From NCBI GenBank assembly GCA_005784505.1, contig VCAZ01000044.1, positions 2,678,810 to 2,742,809 on the forward strand: a stretch of DNA of 64,000 nucleotides. The letters run 5' to 3'. This DNA comes from Bagarius yarrelli. Lineage: Eukaryota; Chordata; Actinopteri; Siluriformes; Sisoridae. Shown piece by piece: positions 11,932 through 23,415 of this stretch. Made by a program: the position numbers and the translations under genes. Positions within the stretch are counted from its first letter, which is position 1; every line of letters begins with the position of its first letter. A model generated the notes under the pieces. The model had not been told where the DNA came from and did no database searches. It saw only the letters and a program-made list of their open reading frames with translations.

Positions 11932-12639
11932 AATAATGTGATAATATCTACAATCTATTTTACAACAAATATTGCTCCTGCCACAAAAAGGATTAAAATG
12001 CTTTTAAAACTTCACATTTTTGTCCACAACTATCCACCCCAAACCTAGGTGGGTGCGATCATACCAATAAAACATCGAATTAAAACAAAATCCAATAATA
12101 AAATCCTCCTTTTCATACCGGCATCATCATATACGTTTTTTTTACAATAATAATTTCCCTGTATAATATTTAAAAACGTATACACATGTTTATTTTATGT
12201 TACTTACAAGGAAACCAAAATTCCCCTTTTCCGCAAACATATTCCCCAATCGAGCCGCCATGGCGATTGCGCAAGCGCAGCGCTGGAACTCCACTTTTAT
12301 AGACTTGCGAACCGCTGTGTGCGCTTGGCCCCTCTAGCTTGCCTGGCTGACTGAAACCGGAATAGATAACAGCATCAATAACAAATCCACTTAAGTAAAT
12401 AAACTTTAACAGCTGTTTTAACTTATGCAGTGTGTGTGTATAAATCGGTTTCAAGTGCTAACCCCTGTGTGCACCCAAGGGAAAGGCTTTAACAGAAGCT
12501 GTGTGAATTGACAAACTAACCAGGAAAGTTTATGTGCTGCTGCGGCCAGTGACAGAGTCCTCAATGACAGTTCTTGCAGAATGAAAATGTCTATGACTGC
12601 TAAGGATAATTCACACGGGAATTAACCACAGGAATACCA
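11932..12639. other. Unassigned DNA with a small CpG-rich patch
   Basis: Mostly AT-rich. Bases 12225-12345 hold about ten CpGs, unusual for this window, including gccgccatggcg and gattgcgcaagcgcagcg. No gene recognised. Confidence 0.5.
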
Positions 12640-12654
12640 CGGGAATTCACCGCT

Positions 12655-13975
12655 GGTTTCATTGTCGGAGTGTACCTTCCACCCGGCGCTAATGCTAAAG
12701 AGGCGCTTTATGTACTGTATGCGGCTATTAGTGATCTGCAGAATACATACCCTGATGGACCGTTTTATCATCGCTGGAGATTTTTAAACCACGCATATCT
12801 CAAAACAGTGCTCCCTATATTCTATTCTACCAACATGTGGACTTTGCAACGAGAGGGGAAAACACGCTGGATCTTGTTTACACAAACATCCCTGGTGCGT
12901 ACCGAGCGGAGCCCCGCCCCCATCTTCGATACTCAGACCACATCTTTGTTATGCTAATTCCAGCATACAGGCTGCCCGTCAAATGCTCTAAACCCGGTTT
13001 TAAAGAAGGCGAGAACGTGGTCAACAGGAGCTACTTCTGCTCTCTTCAGGACTGTTTTGAGTGCACTGACTGGCAGATGTTTAGGGAGAGGCTGCAACCA
13101 ACAGCGATTTAGTTAACCTGGAGGGACTACACGACATCAGTGATCAGCTATATCTGCAAGTGCATTGATGACGTGACTGTCTCCAAAAGGATCACAACAC
13201 ACTCCAACCAGAAAACCGTGGGTGAGCACAGAGGTGCCTGCACTGCTAAAATCTAGGTATTCCGCCTTCAGGGCAAAGGACAAGACAGCCCTAAAAACAG
13301 CCAGGGCCAAACTGTCTAAAGCCATCAGAGATGCAAAGCACGCATACGCCAAGAAAATCCACGGCCACTTTCAGGACAGCGGAGTGCACATGTGGCAGGG
13401 CATCCAGACGATCACTAACTACAAGACAACTTCAGCTGCTTGTAACAGTGACGCCTCCCTTCCAGATGCGCTGAACGATTTCTACAACCCCGGTTTGAGG
13501 TGCAGAACAACGTGGCAGCGAGGAAGACCATCCCTCCTCCCAGTGAACAGGTGCTCTGTCTAAAAGGAAAACAGCCCACTGTTGTTTCACACTGCTGACT
13601 CATGACTGTGTAGCAATGCACAGTTCTAATCACATCGTCAAGTTCGCCGATGACACAACCACTAGCAGCAACCTGTCTCTGAACGTCGACAAGATCAAGG
13701 AGATAGTTACTTTAGAAGGATTGCAAGACCCTGCAGAATAATGAGAACAGCTGAGAAGATCATCGGAGTCTCTCTTCCCTCCATAACAAACATTTACACT
13801 ACACGCCGCATCTGCAAAGCCAAGGGCATTGTGGACGACCTCACACACACTCTTCACACTCCTGCCATCCGAAAAAAGGTACCATAGCATTCAGGCCCTC
13901 ACAACTCAAATGTGTAACAGTTTCTTTCCTCAAGCCATCAGGCTCCTCAACACGCTGCTGAACTGACTAAAACTA
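12655..13975 (+). pseudogene. LINE ORF2 remnant (endonuclease and reverse transcriptase)
   Basis: The endonuclease portion reads YLPPGANAKEALY, then (after a frameshift in the GDFN motif region, where a stop replaces the Asn context) FATRGENTLDLVYTNIPG and the catalytic DH context as YSDHIFVMLIPAY. The linker reads KSRYSAFRAKDKTALKTARA and MWQGIQTITNYKTTS. The reverse transcriptase survives only around FADDTT (near 13648-13665), whose DD pair is the catalytic site. The C-terminus reads AIRLLNTLLN and stops near 13967. Several frameshifts and in-frame stops make it non-functional. Related full-length LINE ORF2 proteins are typically about 900-1000 residues; less than half remains. Confidence 0.85.
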
Positions 13976-13982
13976 CCTCAAT

Positions 13983-14014
13983 TCACACACACATATACAC
14001 ACACACACACACAT
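13983..14014. repeat. (CA)n tract in LINE 3' UTR
   Basis: Visible CA dinucleotide repeat with a tata interruption. Confidence 0.85.
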
Positions 14015-14254
14015 ACTCAATACAATTTGATGTTTACAGCAAAATGTAAACACAAAAAAACATTGTTAAGCATGGCCACTTTAAATGCAGTGTGCATTAA
14101 CCTTGCTTTTTTTGAATTTGCATTTCTATTTGCACATTTTTATTATCTGGTCGGCGCTGTGTAATTTAACTTTAACTGTAATTTAACTATATATATATAT
14201 AGCCCTTTGTAGCCTTGTGGATGATTGTGTTCCAATGCGGTGAGTCTGTGTATA

Positions 14255-14400
14255 TGTTTATGCTGTTGTTCATTTCTTGTCAAGTTCAGTCAAGTAAGTC
14301 AAGTCAAGTTAAGTCTAGTTTATGCTTATTACCCTAACCATTTGTAAATAAACTGCACCTTGGGTTCTACAATACATTTTGCCTCAGTGGGAGTTTATCA
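14255..14400 (+). mobile_element. Possible LTR 3'-end remnant
   Basis: Contains repeats of a tcaagt pentamer-like unit followed by ataaactgcacc, a pattern I associate with fish Gypsy LTR 3' halves. No partner LTR is visible. Confidence 0.3.
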
Positions 14401-15509
14401 CACTAAAACAGGTTTAAGCTTTGAAGTGAACACAATTCTTTTTTTTTAATCCAATAGATTTGGAATGAAAATGTCTCATTAAGTATAGTCAGTCTTACTG
14501 AATGACTGTTTTAGATCCTGTTAATTATATAACAAAATAATGTTATTGCAGTCTTACAGAACCTACATGTCTTCAGAAATGTATTCAAAATGGACCAGTG
14601 CATTCAGTTGCTGTTTGTTAACTTAATTTTGAGAAAACTGACACTTCTTTTCCCTAATGGCAGCCATCACACTGTTTTATGTCGTACGACATAATTGGTT
14701 AGCCACTACAGGAGATCAAAGCAAACACAGCGTTCATGCAGGATGCTTTCTTTTGTATGGCATGCTGTTTGTAAAGCTTGGAAACACAGCAACCAAGCTG
14801 AACATCTCACTCCCACTGCACCCTTGTCTAAGAAGACAACTTAGATTAATGGTGACACAAGCTTTCCTGCACCAATGGTTTTTTGGCTTTTGTCAACATA
14901 TGTCTGTCAGACATACACACAAAACACACACATGTCAGCATAGACTAAAAGCACCACTACACACAGGACCCTCAGGCAGCTTTCATGCAAGGCCTGCACA
15001 AGTGAAGGGAGGAACAATTCATACTATGCATACTCAATGTAGCATCACTGTACTGTGCTGCTACAAAGCTTTATAAACCCAATTAACCTGAAGGGCTGCT
15101 ATTGCATCAAGCATGGACACAGTGACACTGGCTAAATGAGATAATGGAAAAAAACATCAACACCTGACATCCCTGGACCAACGTTGACTATAAGAAAAAA
15201 AAGAATAGAGAAAAGTTTACTTAAAGAATAGAAAAATATGACAGGGGTTTTAGAACTAAGACACAGAGGAGTACATAGAGTACAATGCAGGTCTGAGGAG
15301 AGGAATATCTGAAGAGCCATAAGGCAAATACTTTTAGACACTGCACAGTCAGATGTATGTTAATGATGGTAAGTAGAAGAGCAGGGTCTCATTATTGGCA
15401 GGTTGTCAACATAACCTCATCTTTCGAAGATAAAAAAAAAAGGAAGTGCTATCCGGTCATTATATTTAATTAGGAAGTCATCAGAAGTGGGCTTCCAATA
15501 TCTGCAGCT
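14401..15509. other. Non-repetitive DNA with an unexplained 139-codon ORF
   Basis: The plus-strand ORF at 14657-15076 (139 codons) matches no family I recognise, is His- and Cys-rich, and has no clear domain or signal. It may be chance. A perfect 18-bp palindrome centred on gtcgtacgac lies at 14677-14694. Confidence 0.4.
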
Positions 15510-15745
15510 GTTTTCGGATTCATTCATTCATTTATCTTCTATACTGGCTTATTCCCTAATTTAGGGTCATGGGGAAGTGCTGGATTCTATTTTAGCAGTC
15601 TCTGAAAAGGTGAAAGGCGGGAGGGGTACACCCTGGACAGGTCCCCAGTCCATCACAGGGCCACATACTCACATTTTCTTTTATGGACAGTTTAGAATCA
15701 CCAATCAACCTAACATGTGTGTGGTTGAGGAGATCCTCTGTAAAA
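15510..15745 (+). repeat. Dispersed teleost repeat fragment
   Basis: Shows recognisable blocks of a common fish interspersed repeat: cattcattcatttatctt, ggtacaccctggacag, gtccatcacagggc, and caccaatcaacctaacatg. The element class is uncertain (SINE or LINE 3' tail). Confidence 0.7.
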
Positions 15746-16839
15746 ACTAATGAAATGATGAAATATCAAAAATATCATTCTACTAATATTCTTGTTTGGG
15801 TTTGGTTAAGTAAACATTATTTTATGCCAATATAAGCACAAATATATTTATTAAATATTATTTCAAAATGGAGAGTTATTTTCAGCGTTCAGATTGCCTG
15901 GATAAATAAGCACAAGTTTAGCCAATATTACAAATTCTTTTAAAGTTGGAGTGAAGTAAAAATAAAAATTAAATATTCAAATAAAATTTTTAAGAAAGAC
16001 ATTTAGTATACATCACTTTATTAATTGCGTGACTGTCTGTTTCACGCAATTAAATGAATTCTTGACAGACCAGCAAGCTGCCTCACCTCGTGAGTGTAGA
16101 CCACGCCATTATTTATAACTAATCCAAAACAGGAAACTGTTTGGTTTTGCATTGTGATTGTGACCTCACCCCTGCCCATGCCTAGAGCCGACCCTGATCT
16201 CCTCCGAACGTAATTTTCCTTGCAATTTAAATAGCGTGTTTTGAATCAATACAGGACATAGTTTGTCCCATATTTTCGAGTTGTGAAGACTATGAATGTA
16301 ATGCTCACTTCTATTTTCATTTTAATTAGTTTAATACCACCAGCTTCAGACCAGGGCCAATCAGAATTAAAGAGGGCCGGGAGCTTGTCATGCGCTGGCA
16401 AGAGTGTCGATTTAAAATGACAATGAAGGCAGCTCTAGAGCCATGTCTAGCTCTGGAAGTTTAAAACTGAAATTTAAGCAAATACAAAAAGTACCAATGA
16501 GATTGGAAGAAATTAAATACATGGCTGGAAAAAGTGTCAGTAAGAGTCTGTGGTGCACAGTGGTCTTTCGGAGCTTGCAGAAATCAGAGTACTGTCTCAG
16601 GGGTTTTTTTTATTAAACAGATTGCAGAGTGGCAGCGCATGCTTGCCATACAAAACATATGGTATAAATAATTAATACAATCTGTGGTTTTCTTTCTGTT
16701 TCACAAGCACATACAAAAATATTAGAAACCAGAACAATTTCTTACCCATTCCACATTATCCCACCAAAAATAAAACAGAAAAAGGAGAGACATGATGTGA
16801 AGAAATGAAATAAGAACAAATAATTATAAAATAATGAGA

Positions 16840-16842
<3 letters not shown>
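15746..16842. other. Non-repetitive DNA, hairpin and candidate conserved block
   Basis: No coding gene recognised. A 12-bp perfect inverted repeat with a 9-bp spacer occupies 16021-16053. The following 16055-16440 is less AT-rich than its surroundings. Confidence 0.45.
16021..16053. repeat. Short perfect hairpin
   Basis: Arms ttaattgcgtga and tcacgcaattaa are exact reverse complements around a 9-nt spacer. Confidence 0.9.

Positions 16843-16914
<72 letters not shown>
16843..16914. repeat. (TA)n microsatellite
   Basis: TA repeats with a single phase break near 16877. Confidence 0.97.
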
Positions 16915-16919
<5 letters not shown>

Positions 16920-16920
<1 letters not shown>

Positions 16921-17700
16921 TACATTTCTAATGAAAGTAGAACGTCTTCTAGCTTTAAATTCCTTGGCGTCCACATCTCTGAGGATCTATCCTGGCATCT
17001 GAACACCTCCACTGTGGTAAAGAAGGCACAATAACATCTTTACTTCCTGAGAAGATAACCTATCCCCCAAGATCTTAACCAACTTCTACTGCTGCATTAT
17101 TAAGATCATCTTAACAAGCTCTATCACCATGTGGTATTGCGGCTCCACAGTGTGTGAAAACAAATCACTGCAAAGGGTTGTGAAAATTGCCCAGCGCATC
17201 AATGGCACACAACTACCTGCCATTGAGTCTCTTTACTACAGTAGACAGTAGATTCCCGCGCAGAGCACACAGAATCATTAAGGACCCAAGTCACAAACTG
17301 TTTAACCTCCTTTCATCCTGGAGGAGATACAGGACCATCCACACCAGAACCAGCAGGTTCAGGGCCAATTTTTTCCCCACAACCATAAATCTTCTGAAGT
17401 CTACATTACACCGCTAGGACACTCACGTCTCTCTACACCTCACCACAAACAGTTCTACATTGTTACATTTTTCTCCTTTCTCTGTATAAAAATTGTCTAT
17501 TTAAATGCACATTATAATGCCATCACACTATTTGTCTATAAAAATATACGTCATGTACAATGTACACAATGCCACTTTTGCAGTATTCAAACAATACACT
17601 ATATGCACACCTACACTTCACTTGCTGTAAATACTTGCACATACTCACATAGCCTTATTTACATACTTACATATAGATCTGCTCATTTATAATTTATAAA
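16920..17700 (+). mobile_element. L2/CR1-like LINE 3' fragment
   Basis: Decayed frames give LINE C-terminal landmarks: the LASTSLRI..PGI*TPPL block (normally LGVHI..LSW..NT), LSPKILTNFYCCIIKIILTSS and MWYCGSTVCENKSLQRVVK, then IKDPSHKLFNLL. The last ORF piece (17187-17417) ends in a region corresponding to the LLPSGRRYR segment of related copies. A 3' UTR rich in TA and CA follows to about 17700. The fragment is 5'-truncated and starts right after the (TA)n tract. Confidence 0.8.
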
Positions 17701-17751
17701 TAAAATATGCATGTGTGAGAAAATAAATGTGTTAATCGCATCTTTGGGTGT

Positions 17752-18917
17752 CAAAATGTTAGGACACCCTACCCCTTACTAGCCAGTGTTACCCCCTTTG
17801 GCTGAAATAACTTCAATGAGACACTTCTTGTAGCCACATACCAGTCTCTGACATCGGTCTGAGGAAAGTTTACAACTCTCCTCAAAGCAGAATTATTTTA
17901 GCTGTAAGATGGTAGAGGGTTTTCTTGCATGTACAGCCTGTTTCATGTCACCCCACAATATCTCAATGGGATTCAGATCTGGGCTTCGACTTAGCCATTC
18001 CAGGACATTCCATTTCTTAGTTTTCAGCCAGTCCCTGGTGGATTTACTGGTATTTTTTGGGGCATCCAAACCAGGACACTTCCACCTCCACATGTCACAG
18101 TTGGTATGAGTTCTTTTCCTGTATTTGGTTTATGCCAACATGTCCAAATAATTCAATTGTAGACTCTGTCTAAACAACATTAAAATCCTGGTCTTCCTGT
18201 CTATGTTCTCGCTGGCAAACTTCAGTCTGGCCATTGTGTTTTTTTAGAGAGCAAAGGTTTCCTCCTTGCACATCTCCCATGCAAGTTAAACCTGTGTATT
18301 CTCTTTCTGATTGTAGAGTCATGCAAACTTACATAAACAGTAGCATAAGCCTGCTGTAGATCCTGTGATGACACTGCTTTTAGCATCTTGCAGTCTGCTC
18401 TCTGGGTGAACTTGCTTGGACAGCCAGACCTGGGCATGTTGGCAGTTGTTTTGAATGTCCTCCATTTGTAGCTTATGGCCACTGGAATGATTTAAAATCT
18501 TTCGCGATCTTTTTAAATTTCTTTCCAGACGTATAAGCTGCTACAATCTTTTTTTTTGAAGGCATCACACAGCTTTTTCGATCTCACCATGGTGTTCACT
18601 ATCACTTCAACAGTCAAAGCACACCAAACTAAATGTCTGAGGTTTAAATAGGGCCAGCCTTCTTCAAAAAGCTGAGTAACAATTTTCTAATCATGTGTAC
18701 CTGATGGGATACACCTGTGTGTGATTTTAGACTTTTTAATTGGGAATAAGTGTTGGTGTCCTAATTTATACCTCACTAAAAATTATTCTTTTGTAAATTA
18801 GATTTTACAGAAAGTTTTAATCTCTCAATATTGCTTTAAATTAATATTGCATTTCTGTTTGTCCAAACATGTTAAACACACAGGCTTTCATAGGGTGTCA
18901 ATTTTTTCACATGACTG
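17752..18917 (-). mobile_element. Tc1-like transposon, left end damaged
   Basis: The right end is intact: 18893-18917, reverse-complemented, reads cagtcatgtgaaaaaatt followed by gacaccct, next to TA 18918-18919. An internal direct-repeat block (ggtgtcctaattta, near 18760-18773) has its inverted partner on the left (gttaggacaccctac, near 17757). The outer left inverted repeat is not visible. The transposase is deleted and frameshifted. Different subfamily from the copy at 2363-3835. Confidence 0.85.
17893..18590 (-). pseudogene. Tc1-like transposase remnant
   Basis: Starts at the ATG at 18590 (minus), reading MVRSKKLCDAF, then a helix-turn-helix region with SYKWRTFKTTANMPRSGCPS (GRPS-like hook) and QDLQQAYATVYVSLHDST. 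The segment that should hold the first catalytic Asp and the HGGG block is largely missing between about 18222 and 18094. The C-terminal piece retains WNVLEWLSRSPDLNPIEILW, so the third catalytic residue (Glu) is present. Internal deletion plus frameshifts make it inactive. Confidence 0.87.
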
Positions 18918-19214
18918 TAGCTAAACAATGTAGAAGCTGCAGGCTTGACATTTAATGCTTATACTTTAAAAGTGACTTTTTTGCAGCAAGTTGTCACACA
19001 CTGACTTTGTGTTAAGTACCAATAATAAAGTGTGTGTGTCTACTAGAGAAATTAAACTTGGATATATTTTAGAGTAGTGTATGTGCAGTTTGTATAACCG
19101 TATAGATTTACTGAATATAACAACATACAGCCATTATTGTCAAAATAGCTGGCGAAAAAAAAAGTGAGAACAACCTAAGTGAACAGCTGTACATTGGTTA
19201 ATGCTTTAAATGCT

Positions 19215-19386
19215 CTAATATATAGAAGATACATACATATATTTGTATGGTCCTATTAACTGACAAACACATGAACACGATGAATAGGACATGTAAAGTC
19301 ACATGTCCTATTCATCGTGTTCATGTATGTGTGGTTCATGGTTAATAGGACCATACAAATGTATGTATGTATCTTCTATATATTAG
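19215..19386. repeat. Long foldback palindrome (MITE-like)
   Basis: Near-perfect inverted repeat: left arm 19215-19294, 6-nt loop, right arm 19301-19386. The innermost 25 bp (19270-19294 and 19301-19325) are an exact match. The outer arms share taatatatagaagatac and tttgtatggtcctatta, with a few indels. No coding capacity. It could be a foldback MITE or a solo inverted-repeat derivative. Confidence 0.93.
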
Positions 19387-19434
19387 AAGTACAATTTACT
19401 CATAATGACCACTAGATGATCAACATGGCACCTC

Positions 19435-19831
19435 ATAACAAAGAACTCCCAAAGGATTAAAAAAAAAAAGGAATAGTTACTCTTCACAAAAATGAGTTAC
19501 AAGAAGATTGGTAATGCCCTGAAACTGAGTTACAGTACAATGACCAGGGTCATAAAGAGGTTTTCCAAGACAGCTTCCACTTAGATCAGGCCTCGCAAGG
19601 ATTGATCAAAGAAGTTGAGTTCTCATGCTGTGCGCCAGGTGCATCAGCATTGCTTTAGAGATTGCAAAAGCGGGAGGTCAGCTTGTCAGTGTGCTCAGAC
19701 CAGAAGGAACCCTTTTCTTATGCTGGCTCACAAGAAAGTCTGCAAACAGTTTGCTGAAGACAACCTGTAAATGACTGGAACCATGTCCTATGGTATGATG
19801 AGACTAAGATAAATTTCTGCTGCTCTACCTT
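19435..19831 (+). pseudogene. Tc1-like transposase, N-terminal remnant
   Basis: Starts at the ATG at 19435 with MAPHNKELPKD, then, across several frameshifts, a helix-turn-helix region and the segment leading to the first catalytic motif, NHVLWYDETKINF (normally WSDETKI). It ends there; the remaining catalytic domain is absent. Inactive. Confidence 0.82.
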
Positions 19832-19834
19832 GTA

Positions 19835-20375
19835 AAACGGGTTTCAGCGCGGACCCCCTATGTGGTTAATGTAAGCAACCACTGACATGTTGTCTGTGCA
19901 TACTAGCATATTGGTTGCTTAGGTCTGGTAAGAAGAGTTTCAGTGCTCGAAACACTGCTAGCAGGCAATTTACTGATGACTGCTCTCTAACTTGTTAGGG
20001 ATGCATCTGTCATAGGCATGACATGAAATGATGACAAAGATGTCATTAGGCTTAGTCGCCTCTGAAACTGTTAGTAATTATCCCTTTCTTATTCTCTCAC
20101 AGTCGCAAGTGTTAAAGCGGTCCACACCTGCATTGCTACCAAGTCTCAGACGACCTTTAAATAGGTAACGGTTTGGGTTGGGTAAACTACGCTTGTCTTG
20201 GTGTTTACCCTTAGCCCCGGCCCCTGGCTATGAGCAGTCTGACATGTCACAATGCTGTTAATATATTTCATATATTTCCCTAACCCGAGGAAACAAATCT
20301 TATTAAGGCACGGCATGTGTTTATGTAGCATTACTTCCTGGACAACGATGTCACCCACCCGGATTTCACGTGACG
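19835..20375 (-). mobile_element. DIRS-type fragment (-)
   Basis: The right end (20310-20370: tgtagcattacttcctgg, then gatgtcaccc) is the reverse complement of the DIRS 5' terminal repeat seen at 56140-56190. The left part (aagagtttcagtgctcgaa, near 19932) resembles a DIRS pol region that I recall only loosely. No intact frame. Confidence 0.55.
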
Positions 20376-21479
20376 CAATATTGTCTAAAAAAATTTATAT
20401 AGGTAAAACAAAAAATAAAATGTTTGTGTTTTTCAATTCCCAAAAGCTAATAAAGTTTTAAGTTTTTAATATGAACAACTTACATTACTTTTTTCCAAGA
20501 ATCTGATTTGTTAGTATATAGATGTATGTTCTTAAATCCTGGATTCCAAGCTCTTAAATTAGCTGCTCACATTGTAAATTAAAAAAAAGAAACTTAATTT
20601 TCTAAACAAGCCTACATTTAAAGAAAACCAATCACTTAGAGATCAAGTACAGTAGAAAAAAAAATTTAAATACTTATACACATACACAATTTGCAATCAA
20701 AATCTTTTTTGGTTATTAACACTTCCTTATCCACTGATTATCCCCCTGCACTACTGTTATTATTTTCTTGAAATAAGATTTATAGACTTTTAAAAGATAC
20801 TTGATTATCATGTTGATATTCCTGTAATCAGAGTAATAGTTACCAATCTTCAATGACAGTGGCCTACTCTCCCACACATCTTCTATACAATAATCATTGT
20901 CATTGGCTTTGCTATTAGTGAAGGCAAATTAATTATCAGTGACTGAAGCCCCAGAGCTTTTGGGCTAGCTTAATGAGAATAAATTAACGCTGCATTGACG
21001 AAGCAATGATACATAGCCAAAACTTATCTTGAGCTTTCAAGGTTGGGTGGTAAAATCTTAGAAACTTGTGAGCAATTTTTTTAGCTTAGTTTTTGTTTAG
21101 CTAAGAGTTTTAGTGTATATTTAATGTTGATGAAACTTTGCTGCCACATTTCTGTTACTGTAAGAAGAAAGCTAGGATTGACTTTAAATGTGTGGCTATT
21201 AAGTGAAGATTTTAGAAACAAGTGTATGGTCATACAATATGTACAGTACATACATAAATACATTAACTGATCCTAAAAAATATTCTATTATCTGCCAACA
21301 ATTCTGTTTGGATGACTATTATTATAGCACATTACTCAGATTCTCAGATTCTCTTTGCATGCTGTATTTTGCATTCTTTTGCTTTTAGTTCTGTTTCACA
21401 CCTCATTACCATAATGGGTTATATCATTTAGTCAAGCATTTTGTATCCTTTCATTTCTTATCCTTATTACTTATCCTAC
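20376..21479. other. Non-repetitive DNA with a candidate conserved block
   Basis: No gene recognised. The interval 20820-21030 has dense homeodomain-like TAAT cores and no transposon features; see findings. Confidence 0.45.
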
Positions 21480-21748
21480 ACAGGGAACGTTTAGGCATCC
21501 CTGTGCACAATGATTCTGGATGGGGTGCCAACCCAAAGCAGGGCACAGTAGCAAACATGCTCACACATACATTCACACAATATGAACAATTTAAAGATGC
21601 CAGTTAGCATACAATTCAGGTCTTTAGAGGACTTTAGAAGATTCTTTGTCACATTCCCATTACCCTGAAACACAGGTGGGTTTGAAGGTTTGCAGTTCAC
21701 ATGCAAATATTGTAATTCTATGTCCTGCATTTTAACCACTTAGTCACA
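21480..21748 (+). repeat. Dispersed teleost repeat fragment
   Basis: Recognisable degraded blocks: ggggtgccaacccaaagc followed by agggcacag, caatttaaagatgcc, and the end ttttaaccacttagtcac. Related in style to 15510-15745 and 52790-52860. Class uncertain. Confidence 0.6.
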
Positions 21749-23099
21749 CTGCAAAAAGGTTTGCAAGCAAACTTATATCCCAGAGGTGGGGCAGCACTAG
21801 AATATTTTTTACATAAAAGACTATTATGTTTGGCTATATTAAGCATAAGGCCCACTTTGCCAATATTATGCTAGCCTGAAAGTGCACTCAAAAAAGGCTC
21901 CCTAACAGTGAAGCGAACTACATAGTTTATTGACGTAAAGCTAGATTAATAAAAAAAAATGATACCCACACTATCATTCCAATGTGTGGTGAATATAAAT
22001 ACTCTTGCCAATCACATCTATCAGGATGGCTATTTGAGGTATAAACAGCGGATTATTATGACAGCAAGTATAGTGCTTAGCAAAAGGATTTTGAATAGAA
22101 TGTGCCTAGATGTAATACCCTATCAGAGAGAAAAGGAACAGCAATTAGTGACACTACAATACTTTGCATGCTGGGGTTCAGTGTGATACTGGAGGAAAGG
22201 GAGTTGGGTATGTAAAAAATGAGTAGAATTGTTTGTGTGCCATCTGGCCGTCAATTTCCTTTTGCTGCATCTGAAACATCACCATGTGTTTATGTGCCTA
22301 GAAATTAGCGCTGGTCAGAAATTATCATCTGCCTTGAACAGAATCTCCACACCAATTTATAATTAACCTCACTGAAGGCATCTTCTAACCATGGTTGAGC
22401 AACCATGTAGAGGATACCTTGTAAGGACAGTTTGGACATTTAGAGTAGTGGTGTTTTCACCTGGTATTGGTAGCTCAGATTTGGTAGACTCAACACAATA
22501 AGAATTGCCAGACATACTGCATAATTCATCAGCTAGGCTCCAGGTTCTGTTATTGGATATTTTATATCGTGTTTTCAGGCAGGGTAAACACTTTAAAAAT
22601 GCAAGAATTCCAAACAAAAATTCCTGCCTCACTTTCCCCAGGTCCATTAATCCTTATTTTGACACTGCAAGACAGTGGCACACCACAGTGCATATCTCCA
22701 AGAAATGTCACACTTACATCACAACATAATATTCGTTGGTGGATATTATCCCCTTAGCAATTGTTAAGTGCCTAGACATTACAATAATATCATGACAATA
22801 TTATACAAAGAGAATCTGCACCTCATACGTAAACCTTGAGATTTGCTGCTTTGATCTACACTTCATTCTGCACTTTTTTCAGGATCCGGTTTCATGATTC
22901 TAATAACTGTTTATGGTACTTCTAATACGTTATTACTGTTTTCTATGGTATTTTCATTGCGATTTAAAAGCAGTGCTTGCTCTGTCAGATGGCTACATTC
23001 TTGTGAAAATCTATATTTACAGAAAATACTGTTATATACATTACTGTGTTAAACGAAGTTCAACAATAAGGCATTTCAGAGAATAAACTAAGCAAATCA
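21749..23099. other. Unassigned DNA
   Basis: Short ORFs only; no family recognised. Confidence 0.5.
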
Positions 23100-23410
23100 A
23101 GAGTTCTTGTTCATGCCTTTGTTTAATTCCTGTTTTGTCCTAGTCATGTGTTCCTTGTTCCCCATTTGTTTTTGTCACGTGACCCCCCTTTATCCATGTG
23201 TTGTGTTTCTATTGGTATGTCATGTGTATTCATAGCCATTGTGTTTCCCATTGTCTTTTCCCATTGTCAAAGATTTGGTTGTGTCCCTGTGCCACTGTCA
23301 TAAGTCTGTCATGCTTCAGTAAAGTTAAGTGTTTTTAAACCAAGTTCATATTTGGTGTTTTGCTGAGTGTTCGTCAAGCTCAGCTAAGCTAATTCAAGTC
23401 CACTTGTACA
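23100..23410 (+). mobile_element. Probable Gypsy LTR remnant
   Basis: TG- and pyrimidine-rich sequence immediately upstream of Gypsy pol remnants on the same strand, with cttcagtaaagttaag as a possible polyadenylation region. No matching downstream LTR was found. Confidence 0.45.
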
Positions 23411-23415
23411 GCTGC

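Larger units (their letters stand above)
12640..14190 (+). mobile_element. L2/CR1-like LINE with internal deletion
   Basis: Contains, in order, the second half of an apurinic-like endonuclease, a linker, a small remnant of the reverse transcriptase and the C-terminus, then a 3' UTR with a (CA)n stretch. The central reverse transcriptase (fingers to just before FADD) is deleted near 13560-13590. A related copy lies at 61960-63825, and 3' fragments of the same broad type at 16920-17500 and in several short tails. All frames are broken. Confidence 0.85.
19045..19831 (+). mobile_element. Tc1-like transposon, 5' part, carrying a palindromic insertion
   Basis: Bases 19045-19185 match the inner part of a Tc1 terminal repeat I recall from fish (ttggatatattttagagt, then cagccattattgtc and aaaagtgag). 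Transposase coding begins at 19435. Between them lies a large palindrome (19215-19386) that is not expected in such elements. The element is cut off at about 19831, where DIRS sequence begins. Confidence 0.75.

Noticed and set aside
12200..12454. 84-codon minus-strand ORF across the CpG-rich patch
   Set aside because: No recognised domain, no coding signal beyond CpG content; kept only as a regional observation.
22369..22757. Overlapping ORFs of 62-92 codons on both strands
   Set aside because: No recognisable protein family and no repeat features; consistent with chance.
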